Below are positions 19,951-27,319 of a stretch of 64,000 nucleotides of DNA, piece after piece. Position 1 is the stretch's first letter; each line of letters starts with the position of its first letter. Position numbers and translations under genes: made by a program. Under the pieces are notes generated by a model, which saw only the letters and a list, made by a program, of their open reading frames with translations, searched no databases and was not told the DNA's origin. Origin of the DNA: Haemophilus parainfluenzae (GTDB lineage Bacteria > Pseudomonadota > Gammaproteobacteria > Enterobacterales > Pasteurellaceae); contig NZ_CP127167.1 in the NCBI RefSeq assembly GCF_036288925.1, positions 1,798,001 to 1,862,000 of the forward strand, given 5' to 3'.

Positions 19951-21682
19951 ATGCAAGCGAGACGAGACGAGACGAGACGAGACGAGACGAGACGAGACGA
20001 GACGAGACGAGACGAGACGAGACGAGACGACCAAGATTGTCGATGAAAATCACACATTACAACAAGCATTTTTAAATGAATTAGACGAAAAACTTTGGTC
20101 ATCTGCCGATAAACTGCGCCAGCAGCTTGATGCCGCCAATTACAAACACATCGTACTCGGCTTAATTTTCCTTAAATACATCTCCGACAGCTTCACCCAT
20201 CAGCAAGAAAAAATTCAGGCAGAGCTTAGCGATCCCGAAAATCCACTCTATCTTGACCGCACTTTCTACGATACAGACGAAGAATATCAAGAAGCCTTAA
20301 CCGTCGAACTGGAAAACCGCGACTACTACACTGCCGACAATGTATTCTGGGTGCCGCAGCAAGCCCGTTGGGACGAGATTAAAGCCGTTTCCATCTTAAA
20401 CATCGGCGCACAGCTGCCTTGGGGTGGAAAATTTTCTGGCGTAGCAAAACTCATTGACGATGCCTTCGATGCCATTGAAAAAGACAACGGAAAACTCAAA
20501 GGCGTACTCCAACGCATCAGCGGCTATGCCGTAAACGAAGATACTCTGCGCGGGCTGATTATCCTCTTCTCCGATACCAACTTTACCCGTCCGACTTACA
20601 ACGGCGAACCCGTACATTTAGGCGCAAAAGACATTCTCGGTCACGTTTACGAATACTTCCTTGGTCGCTTTGCCCAAGCCGAAGGCAAACGTGGCGGACA
20701 ATATTTCACGCCAAAATCCATCGTTTCCCTGATTGTCGAAATGCTCGAGCCATACTCCGGTCGCGTCTATGACCCGGCCATGGGCAGTGGCGGCTTTTTC
20801 GTGCAAACCGAACGCTTTATTACCGTCCATCAAGGCAACATCAACAACGTTTCCATCTATGGGCAAGAATTCAACCCAACCACCTGGAAACTCGCCGCCA
20901 TGAACATGGCCATCCGCGGCATTGATTACGACTTCGGCAAACACAACGCCGACAGCTTCACGCAGCCGCAACACATCGATAAAAAGATGGATTTTATTAT
21001 GGCAAACCCACCATTCAATATCAGCGATTGGTGGAGCGAATCCCTTGCCGATGACCCACGTTGGGCATACGGCACGCCGCCCAAAGGCAACGCCAACTTT
21101 GCTTGGCTGCAACACATGATTTACCACCTCTCGCCCAACGGCAAAATGGCATTGTTGCTGGCCAACGGCTCCATGAGCAGCCAAACCAACAACGAAGGCG
21201 AAATCCGCAAAGCCATCATCAATGCCGACTTGGTCGAATGTATGGTCGCCCTGCCCGGCCAGCTCTTCACCAACACCCAAATCCCCGCCTGTATTTGGTT
21301 CTTAAACCGCAACAAAAAGCGCAAAGGCGAAGTATTGTTTATCGACGCCCGCCAAATCGGCTATATGAAAGACCGCGTATTGCGTGATTTCACCACTGAC
21401 GACATCGCCAAAATCACCAATACCCTCCACGCTTGGCAACAATCAGACGGCTATGAAGACCAAGCCGCTTTCTGCAAATCCGCTACGTTAGAAGAAATTA
21501 AAAACAACGACTTCGTCCTCACACCGGGACGCTATGTCGGCACCGCAGAACAAGAAGACGACGGCGTACCATTTGCAGAAAAAATGCAAAATCTGACCGC
21601 GCTTTTGAAGGAACAATTTGCGAAAAGTGCGGAATTAGAAGCGGAGATTAAGAAGAATTTAGGGGGATTGGGGTATGAGTGA
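19951..21682 (+). CDS. hsdM: Type I restriction-modification DNA methyltransferase HsdM, phase-variable and out of frame here
   Basis: N6-adenine methyltransferase subunit. The ATG at 19951 (AGAGGG just upstream) is followed by 14 GACGA units. In this frame translation stops at 20044-20046 after 31 residues. The real coding frame is open from 19925 to the TGA at 21680-21682 but has no ATG, GTG or TTG before a GTG at 20351. One more unit, or two fewer, would join them into 578 or 573 residues. The fused protein would have N-terminal HsdM helices (LWSSADKLRQQ), SAM motif VYDPAMGSGGFF and catalytic NPPF in MANPPFNISDWW. G+C-rich codon choice differs from flanking genes. Overlaps hsdS by 8 bp. 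Confidence 0.9.
19961..20030 (+). repeat. Pentanucleotide (GACGA) x14 phase-variation tract in hsdM
   Basis: Fourteen perfect GACGA copies directly after ATG-CAA-GCG-A. In the ATG frame they encode repeated R-R-D-E-T. Since the unit is not a multiple of three, slipped-strand changes switch hsdM on and off; copy numbers divisible by three put it in frame. Phase-variable hsdM with this kind of pentamer is known for a type I system of H. influenzae. Confidence 0.97.
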
Positions 21683-23051
21683 TTGGAAAGAGTATACATT
21701 AGAAGAATTATGTGATTTTCAGAATGGTTTTGCATTCAAAAATTCTGATTATGTAGATTCTTCAGAAAATACAAATGAAGTATTTAGAATGGGATATATA
21801 AATCGTGGAGGTGGATTTAAAGAAGACACAACACCTGTATTTGTGCCCCAAAATTATCCTAAAAATTTAGATAAATTTATTTTAAAACTAAATGATATTA
21901 CTATTGTCATGACTGATATGAAAAACTCAATGGCATTACTTGGCTGTTGTGCAAGAATATCTCACAATAATAGATTTATATTAAATCAAAGAGTTGGAAG
22001 AATTAGAGTTGTTAGAAATGATATACTAGACCCAATTTATCTTTATTATTATTTAAACTCATCAAAACAAATTGACTATCTAAGAGCTAATGCAAATAGC
22101 GGTGTGCAAGTTAATCTTAGTACAGATACTATAAAAAAATCTATTTTAAAAATACCTAGCATAGAAAAACAAAGAGAAATAGCTAACATTCTATTTGCTT
22201 TAGATCAAAAAATAGAACTCAACACTCAAATCAACCAAACCTTGGAACAAATCGCCCAAGCCCTGTTTAAAAGCTGGTTTGTCGATTTCGATCCCATGCG
22301 TGCCAAAGTCCAAGCGCTTTCAGACGGCCTTAGCCTTGAACAAGCAGAGCTGGCAGCCATGCAGGCAATCAGCGGAAAAACACCCGAAGAACTGACCGCA
22401 CTTTCACAAACACAGCCTGACCACTACGCCGAACTAGCCGAAACCGCCAAAGCGTTTCCGTGTGAGATGGTGGAGATTGATGGGGTCGAGGTGCCGAAGG
22501 GATGGGAGGTTAAAGCCTTAGATGAAATTGCAAATTATCAGAATGGTTTAGCATTGCAAAAATTCCGCCCTGAAGATGACGAACCATTTTTACCTGTTGT
22601 GAAAATTGCTCAATTAAGACAAGGCTATGCCGACGATGAAGAAAAAGCTAAAGCAAGTATTAAGCCTGAATGTATTATTGATAATGGCGATGTAATTTTT
22701 TCTTGGTCAGGAAGTTTATTAGTGGATATTTGGTGTGGAGGAAAAGCTGCACTAAACCAACATCTATTCAAAGTCACATCCAAAGAATATCCTAAATGGT
22801 TCTATCATTTTTATACCAAACATCATTTAACCGAATTTCAGCGTATTGCTTACGACAAAGCTGTAACAATGGGGCATATTAAACGTGAGCATTTATCTGC
22901 TGCAAAATGCATAGTACCAAATGACGAATTATTAGCAAATAAATCATTAGAAAATATTTTAGAAAAAATTATTTTTAATAGGCTGGAAAATTTCAATCTT
23001 CAAAACACAAGAGATTTATTATTGCCTAGATTGTTGAGTGGAAAGTTTTAA
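21675..23051 (+). CDS. hsdS: Type I restriction-modification specificity subunit HsdS
   Basis: 458 residues with two target-recognition domains. TRD1 spans about 1-165 and starts with WKEYTLEELCDFQNGFAF. A central conserved region (about 166-280) includes QREIANILFALDQKIE and TLEQIAQALFKSWFVDFDP. TRD2 follows WEVKALDEIANYQNGLALQ. The ends QNGFAF and QNGLAL show the internal repeat of the family. Both TRDs are A+T-rich, while the central segment (about 22216-22510) is G+C-richer and holds an exact Neisseria uptake core. Overlaps hsdM by 8 bp; the next ATG is one base after its stop. Target sequence cannot be predicted. Confidence 0.92.
   Translation: MSDWKEYTLEELCDFQNGFAFKNSDYVDSSENTNEVFRMGYINRGGGFKEDTTPVFVPQNYPKNLDKFILKLNDITIVMTDMKNSMALLGCCARISHNNRFILNQRVGRIRVVRNDILDPIYLYYYLNSSKQIDYLRANANSGVQVNLSTDTIKKSILKIPSIEKQREIANILFALDQKIELNTQINQTLEQIAQALFKSWFVDFDPMRAKVQALSDGLSLEQAELAAMQAISGKTPEELTALSQTQPDHYAELAETAKAFPCEMVEIDGVEVPKGWEVKALDEIANYQNGLALQKFRPEDDEPFLPVVKIAQLRQGYADDEEKAKASIKPECIIDNGDVIFSWSGSLLVDIWCGGKAALNQHLFKVTSKEYPKWFYHFYTKHHLTEFQRIAYDKAVTMGHIKREHLSAAKCIVPNDELLANKSLENILEKIIFNRLENFNLQNTRDLLLPRLLSGKF
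22319..22330 (-). other. Neisserial DNA uptake sequence (AG-DUS form) inside hsdS
   Basis: TTCAGACGGCCT on the plus strand is the complement of AGGCCGTCTGAA, the 10-base core GCCGTCTGAA plus the AG flank known from some Neisseria. It lies in the conserved central part of hsdS. Confidence 0.85.
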
Positions 23052-23052
23052 C

Positions 23053-23703
23053 ATGAACAAAAATACATTACCAAATGAACAAAAAGAAAGAATCATTGCA
23101 TTATCCAATGCAATCTATGAAACAATAAAAATTGGACATTACTATCTTATCGAATGGGAAAAAATAATGCTTCAAGGAAATGATGATAACGGAGAAATAT
23201 TTAACAAATACTATTACCCAATGGCTTATATAAGAAAAGCATATTTGGAAACTGGACTTTTAACCTTAGGAAGGTTATTTGATGGATATGATGGAATTAA
23301 CTTTAAAAGTTTACGAGAATGCATTAATTCACTAAGTACTAACTATACAATTCCTTCTTTTGAAGATTTCGATAAAAAAATTAAAATCTTAAGAAAAAAA
23401 CTGAAAATAATTAGAGACAAAACTATCGCACATTCAGAGGGGGTTAATCTAAATATATTTTATAAAGAAGCAAAACTTCCATTTAAATACGCTATCTACA
23501 TATGTGATTCAGCAATTAAATATCTTAATTTTTTGCAACAGTATATTGAAGGAAAAAATTATCCAAACTTATCTGAAAATACTGTCGGAGTGGATATTCT
23601 TTATAGCCTTTTTAAAGATAGAGAAAATGGAAAAATCTACACTATTTCAGATATAAAAACAGCTATTGAGACAGGCTGGTGTCCAGACGATGAAACTTAC
23701 TGA
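23053..23703 (+). CDS. HEPN/AbiU2-like protein encoded inside the hsd operon
   Basis: 216 residues from the ATG at 23053, one base after the hsdS stop (TAACATG); an in-frame ATG at 23038 lies in hsdS. The sequence is helical and lacks membrane or signal segments. IIRDKTIAHSEG gives R121-x5-H127, the R-x4-6-H motif of HEPN ribonucleases. The preceding AYLETGLLTLGRLFD and the spacing look like the HEPN domain of AbiU2 proteins. Base composition is much more A+T-rich than hsdM or hsdR. Position suggests an accessory defence gene, possibly an RNase or tRNA-targeting toxin controlled by the R-M complex. The HEPN fold is my reading from motif and context, not a search. Confidence 0.65.
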   Translation: MNKNTLPNEQKERIIALSNAIYETIKIGHYYLIEWEKIMLQGNDDNGEIFNKYYYPMAYIRKAYLETGLLTLGRLFDGYDGINFKSLRECINSLSTNYTIPSFEDFDKKIKILRKKLKIIRDKTIAHSEGVNLNIFYKEAKLPFKYAIYICDSAIKYLNFLQQYIEGKNYPNLSENTVGVDILYSLFKDRENGKIYTISDIKTAIETGWCPDDETY

Positions 23704-24076
23704 AAATCCCTGGGTATAAATACCCATGGTTACGCATAGTTATTCCCTGTTAGGGAACTTTATGCTAACTGCAATCCCATTGGGGTTAGACTATACTTAA
23801 CCTAGAATAATTTATTACCCGAGGGAGAAAGGCAAGCGATCATTTTTTCAGAGCATTTTGCAAATGATGAGCTTTATTTCACTTCTGCCAAATCTCCCCT
23901 ATCCCCTCTTTGCTAAAGAGGGGGATTTATTCAGAGGTTTGTTGACTCCAAGCGGGCGGATTTACAGAAAAATTTACTAATGAAAAACACCTAAACTAAC
24001 ACTACGCTCAAAACCATTCCCCTCTTTCGTAAAGAGGGGTTAGGGGAGATTTAAACCACACACTAAGGAAACCACT
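23704..24076. other. 373-bp intergenic region with an inverted pair of hairpin repeats
   Basis: No gene seen. A short palindrome GGGTATAAATACCC lies near 23711-23724. From about 23890 to 24053 a 164-bp segment is bounded by inverted copies of a ~36-bp repeat: left copy 23890-23926 (AAATCTCCCCTATCCCCTC...) and right copy 24017-24053, its reverse complement with few differences. Each copy is itself a hairpin, CCCCTCTTT / AAAGAGGGG. The layout resembles a small non-autonomous element. The region must also contain any separate hsdR promoter; AAGGAAA before 24077 is the hsdR ribosome-binding site. Confidence 0.7.
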
Positions 24077-27000
24077 ATGCTCAACGAAAACGACATCGAA
24101 CAACTCACTCTTCAACGCCTGCAATCTCTCGGTTGGGAATATCGCTATGGTAAAGACCTGCCTGTTCATGAGGGCGAGTTTGCCCGTGGCGATTTGAGTG
24201 GCGTAGTCTTTGTTGAGCAATTGCGTGCGGCGGTGCGCAAGCTTAATCCGCAGCTGCCTGAAAGTGCGGTTGATTCTGTGCTCAAATCGGCGACGAAAAG
24301 CGATATTGGCGACTTGGTGGTGCGCAATCAGGCATTTTATAAACTGTTGCGTGATGGCGTGCGGGTGGAATATACGTTAAACGGCGAACAAAAAATCGAG
24401 ATGGCGCGCTTGGTGGATTTTGAGCATGTGAAGAACAACCGCTTTGTTGCCGTCAATCAGCTGGAAATCCGCAGCCGTAAAGGGGGCAAACGGATTCCCG
24501 ATATTATCGGTTTTGTGAATGGTCTGCCCTTGGTGGTATTTGAGCTGAAAAATCCGCTGCGTGAATCGGCGGATTTGTTGCAGGCGTTTAATCAGTTTGA
24601 AACCTATAAAGATGAAATTGCCGAGCTGTTTGTTTACAACCAAGCCTTGATTATTTCAGACGGCATTGCTGCACGTTTAGGCTCGCTTTCGGCAGATTTC
24701 CAACGCTTTACGCCGTGGAAAGTGGTCGATGAAAAAAATAAAAGCGCGCGCTTATATTTTGATGATGAATTGCAAAGCCTGCTCAGTGGCTTGATGAATC
24801 CTGAAGATTTATTGGACTATATCCGCTATTTCGTCTTATTTGAGCGGGATTCCAGCGGAAAAACCATTAAAAAAATCGCGGCGTACCATCAATATTACGG
24901 CGTAAATGAAGCGGTAGATTCCACGCTTTTTGCGACTTCGGAAAAAGGCGACCGCCGCATTGGCGTGATGTGGCATACACAGGGTTCAGGTAAGTCGATT
25001 TCCATGTTGTTTTATGCCGGCAAACTGCTTGCGCAGCCTGAATTGAAAAATCCGACGATTGTGGTGGTGACCGACCGCAACGATTTGGACGGCCAGCTCT
25101 TCCAAACCTTTTCTTCAGGCAAAGATTTAATCAAACAAACGCCGCAACAAGTGGAAGACCGCGACCAACTGCGCCAGCTGCTCGCGCAAAATGAAGTCGG
25201 CGGCGTGTTTTTTACGACGATTCAGAAATTCGCCCTAAATGAGGAAGAAAGCCGCTTCCCTGTGTTAAATGAGCGCAGCAATATTATTGTAATCAGCGAT
25301 GAGGCACACCGCAGCCAATATGGTTTTACGCAAAAATTGCATAACGGCAAGTTTCAAGCAGGCTACGCCCGCCATTTGCGCGATGCGTTGCCTAATGCTT
25401 CGTTTATCGGTTTTACCGGTACGCCGATTAGCCTAGAAGATAAGGACACGCAAGATGTGTTCGGGCGTTATGTGTCGATTTATGACTTGCAAGACGCGGT
25501 GGAAGATGGCGCAACCGTGCCGATTGTGTATGAAGCGCGCCAAATCCGCTTAAACGAAAAAGAACACGATGAGCTATTCAAAGAAATTGATGATTTGCTG
25601 GAAGAGGAGCAATCCCCTGCCCTGCGTTTACAGGAAAAATTGCTGGGTTCGCAAGCCCGTCTGGCCGATTTAGCCGCAGATTTTGTGCAGCATTTTGCCA
25701 AACGCAATGAAGTGGTGGACAGCAAAGCGATAATGGTGGTTTCCAGCCGTCAGATTTGCGTGGACTTATACAATGAAATCATCAAACTGCGCCCTGAATG
25801 GCATTCAGACAATATCAACGAAGGCGCGATTAAAATTGTGATGACAGGTTCTGCTTCCGATGCGCCGGAAATGCAGAAACACGTTTACAGTAAACAGGAA
25901 AAACAAACGCTGGAACGCCGCTTTAAAGACCCGAACGATCCGCTGAAGGTTGTGATTGTGCGCGATATGTGGCTGACGGGATTTGATGCGCCTTGCTGTA
26001 ATACGATGTATATCGACAAGCCGATGCAAGGGCACAACCTGATGCAGGCGATTGCGCGGGTTAACCGTGTATTCCGCAATAAAAGTCGAGAAAATGGCGG
26101 TTTGATTGTGGATTATGTTGGCATTGCCGAAAAACTCAAAGAAGCAACCCATCAATACACCAATTCGCAAGGCAAGGGCAAGCTGACGGATAGCGTGATT
26201 GATGTGTTCTTTAAAATGAAAGAGCATTTAGAGTTCGTCCGCAGCCTGTTTGCAACGCCGGTTGAAGGGAAAACCTTTGATGTTCAGACGGCCCTAAAAA
26301 AAGATAATCCACATGATCTTTTGATGGCTATTCGGTTTGCCGCCAACCATATTTTAAGCCTCGATCAATTACCGTTTGATGGCAAAGCGCACGAGCAACA
26401 TTGGTTTGATAAAAAAGAAACCGAGCCACGCAAAAAAGCCTTTTTGAAAGCGGCGGGTTTGGTGAAAAAAGGCTATATGCTGTGCGGCGCATTGGCTGAA
26501 GTTGAGCCATATAACCAAGAAATCGCCTTTTATGATGCCGTACGGGCAATTTTAACTAAACGTGAACAAAAAGGCACAGGCACAAATGAAAGACAGATTT
26601 TATTAAAAAAACTGGTTAATCAAACTGTGTATTCTGAAGGCGTGATTGATTTATTTGATCTCCTAGAAAAACCACAACCACAAATCAGTTTGCTTTCCGA
26701 GGAATTTTTACAAACAGTTAAAAATAGCCCAACTAAAAATTTATGGGTTAGCGCGATGGAGCGTTATTTGGCAAGCGAAATCAAAGCCAAATCAGGCGCG
26801 AACCTCACCTTGCAAAAAGACTTCGAGCAACGTTTGAAAGAAGCCCTAAATCAATACCACAACCACAATTTAAGCGTGGTAGAAATTTTGGATGAGCTCT
26901 TCAAAATGAGCCAAGACTTCCAAGAACGCTTAGCTTTAGGTGAAAAGCTGGGGCTGAAAAAAGAAGAACTCGCCTTCTACGAAGCCCTCGCCCAAAACCA

Positions 27001-27241
27001 AAGCGCCCGTGAACTGATGGGCGATGAAGTGCTTTCCAAACTAGCCAAAGAAATTACCGATACTTTAAGACGCTCAGTTACCATCGACTGGCAATACAAA
27101 GAAGGCGTTCGCGCCAAAATGCGCATTCTCGTTAAACGCGCCCTACAACGCTACAAATATCCACCTGATAAACAGGAAGAAGCGGTAACTTATGTGATTA
27201 AACAAGCTGAAGAAATTGCTGAGGATTTAACTGGTTTATAA
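24077..27241 (+). CDS. hsdR: Type I restriction enzyme motor/endonuclease subunit HsdR
   Basis: 1054 residues. The N-terminal PD-(D/E)xK nuclease is seen in IPDIIGFVNGLPLVVFELKN (Asp and ELK residues). The SF2 translocase has Walker A HTQGSGKSISM, DEAH box VISDEAHRSQYG, motif III GFTGTPI, and motifs V-VI WLTGFDAPCCNT and MQAIARVNRVFRNK. The C-terminal helical domain that binds HsdM follows. All catalytic motifs are intact. The first ~2.2 kb is G+C-richer than neighbouring genes and the last ~0.7 kb looks more like the host. It contains two exact Neisserial uptake cores and one Haemophilus USS (24262-24270). Confidence 0.95.
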   Translation: MLNENDIEQLTLQRLQSLGWEYRYGKDLPVHEGEFARGDLSGVVFVEQLRAAVRKLNPQLPESAVDSVLKSATKSDIGDLVVRNQAFYKLLRDGVRVEYTLNGEQKIEMARLVDFEHVKNNRFVAVNQLEIRSRKGGKRIPDIIGFVNGLPLVVFELKNPLRESADLLQAFNQFETYKDEIAELFVYNQALIISDGIAARLGSLSADFQRFTPWKVVDEKNKSARLYFDDELQSLLSGLMNPEDLLDYIRYFVLFERDSSGKTIKKIAAYHQYYGVNEAVDSTLFATSEKGDRRIGVMWHTQGSGKSISMLFYAGKLLAQPELKNPTIVVVTDRNDLDGQLFQTFSSGKDLIKQTPQQVEDRDQLRQLLAQNEVGGVFFTTIQKFALNEEESRFPVLNERSNIIVISDEAHRSQYGFTQKLHNGKFQAGYARHLRDALPNASFIGFTGTPISLEDKDTQDVFGRYVSIYDLQDAVEDGATVPIVYEARQIRLNEKEHDELFKEIDDLLEEEQSPALRLQEKLLGSQARLADLAADFVQHFAKRNEVVDSKAIMVVSSRQICVDLYNEIIKLRPEWHSDNINEGAIKIVMTGSASDAPEMQKHVYSKQEKQTLERRFKDPNDPLKVVIVRDMWLTGFDAPCCNTMYIDKPMQGHNLMQAIARVNRVFRNKSRENGGLIVDYVGIAEKLKEATHQYTNSQGKGKLTDSVIDVFFKMKEHLEFVRSLFATPVEGKTFDVQTALKKDNPHDLLMAIRFAANHILSLDQLPFDGKAHEQHWFDKKETEPRKKAFLKAAGLVKKGYMLCGALAEVEPYNQEIAFYDAVRAILTKREQKGTGTNERQILLKKLVNQTVYSEGVIDLFDLLEKPQPQISLLSEEFLQTVKNSPTKNLWVSAMERYLASEIKAKSGANLTLQKDFEQRLKEALNQYHNHNLSVVEILDELFKMSQDFQERLALGEKLGLKKEELAFYEALAQNQSARELMGDEVLSKLAKEITDTLRRSVTIDWQYKEGVRAKMRILVKRALQRYKYPPDKQEEAVTYVIKQAEEIAEDLTGL
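24655..24666 (-). other. Neisserial 12-base DNA uptake sequence inside hsdR
   Basis: TTCAGACGGCAT is the exact complement of the extended 12-mer ATGCCGTCTGAA used by Neisseria meningitidis and N. gonorrhoeae. It lies in frame in hsdR, encoding part of IISDGIA. Confidence 0.9.
26283..26292 (-). other. Neisserial DNA uptake core inside hsdR
   Basis: TTCAGACGGC, the complement of the 10-base core GCCGTCTGAA, in the same orientation as the copies at 22319 and 24655. It falls close to where hsdR composition shifts towards the A+T-rich host pattern. Confidence 0.85.
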
Positions 27242-27265
27242 TTTTGATGCGGTTTATTTAATAAC

Positions 27266-27307
27266 AAAAGGGCGATTAAAAACACCATGATTTTTAACCG
27301 CCCTTTA
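27266..27307. terminator. Terminator between hsdR and infB
   Basis: AAAGGGCGATTAAAAA and TTTTTAACCGCCCTTT form a long near-perfect stem around a short loop, between convergent hsdR and infB. A- and T-rich arms suit termination in both directions. Confidence 0.85.
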
Positions 27308-27319
27308 TGTTGTTAAAAG

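Noticed and set aside
19791..20102. Minus-strand ORF with repeated S-S-R-L-V
   Set aside because: It is the antisense reading of the GACGA tract and overlaps the hsdM start; no other support.
20351..21682. hsdM starting at the GTG at 20351
   Set aside because: This would remove the N-terminal HsdM domain, which is clearly encoded upstream in the same frame from ~20030. The tract after ATG 19951 explains the lack of a start.
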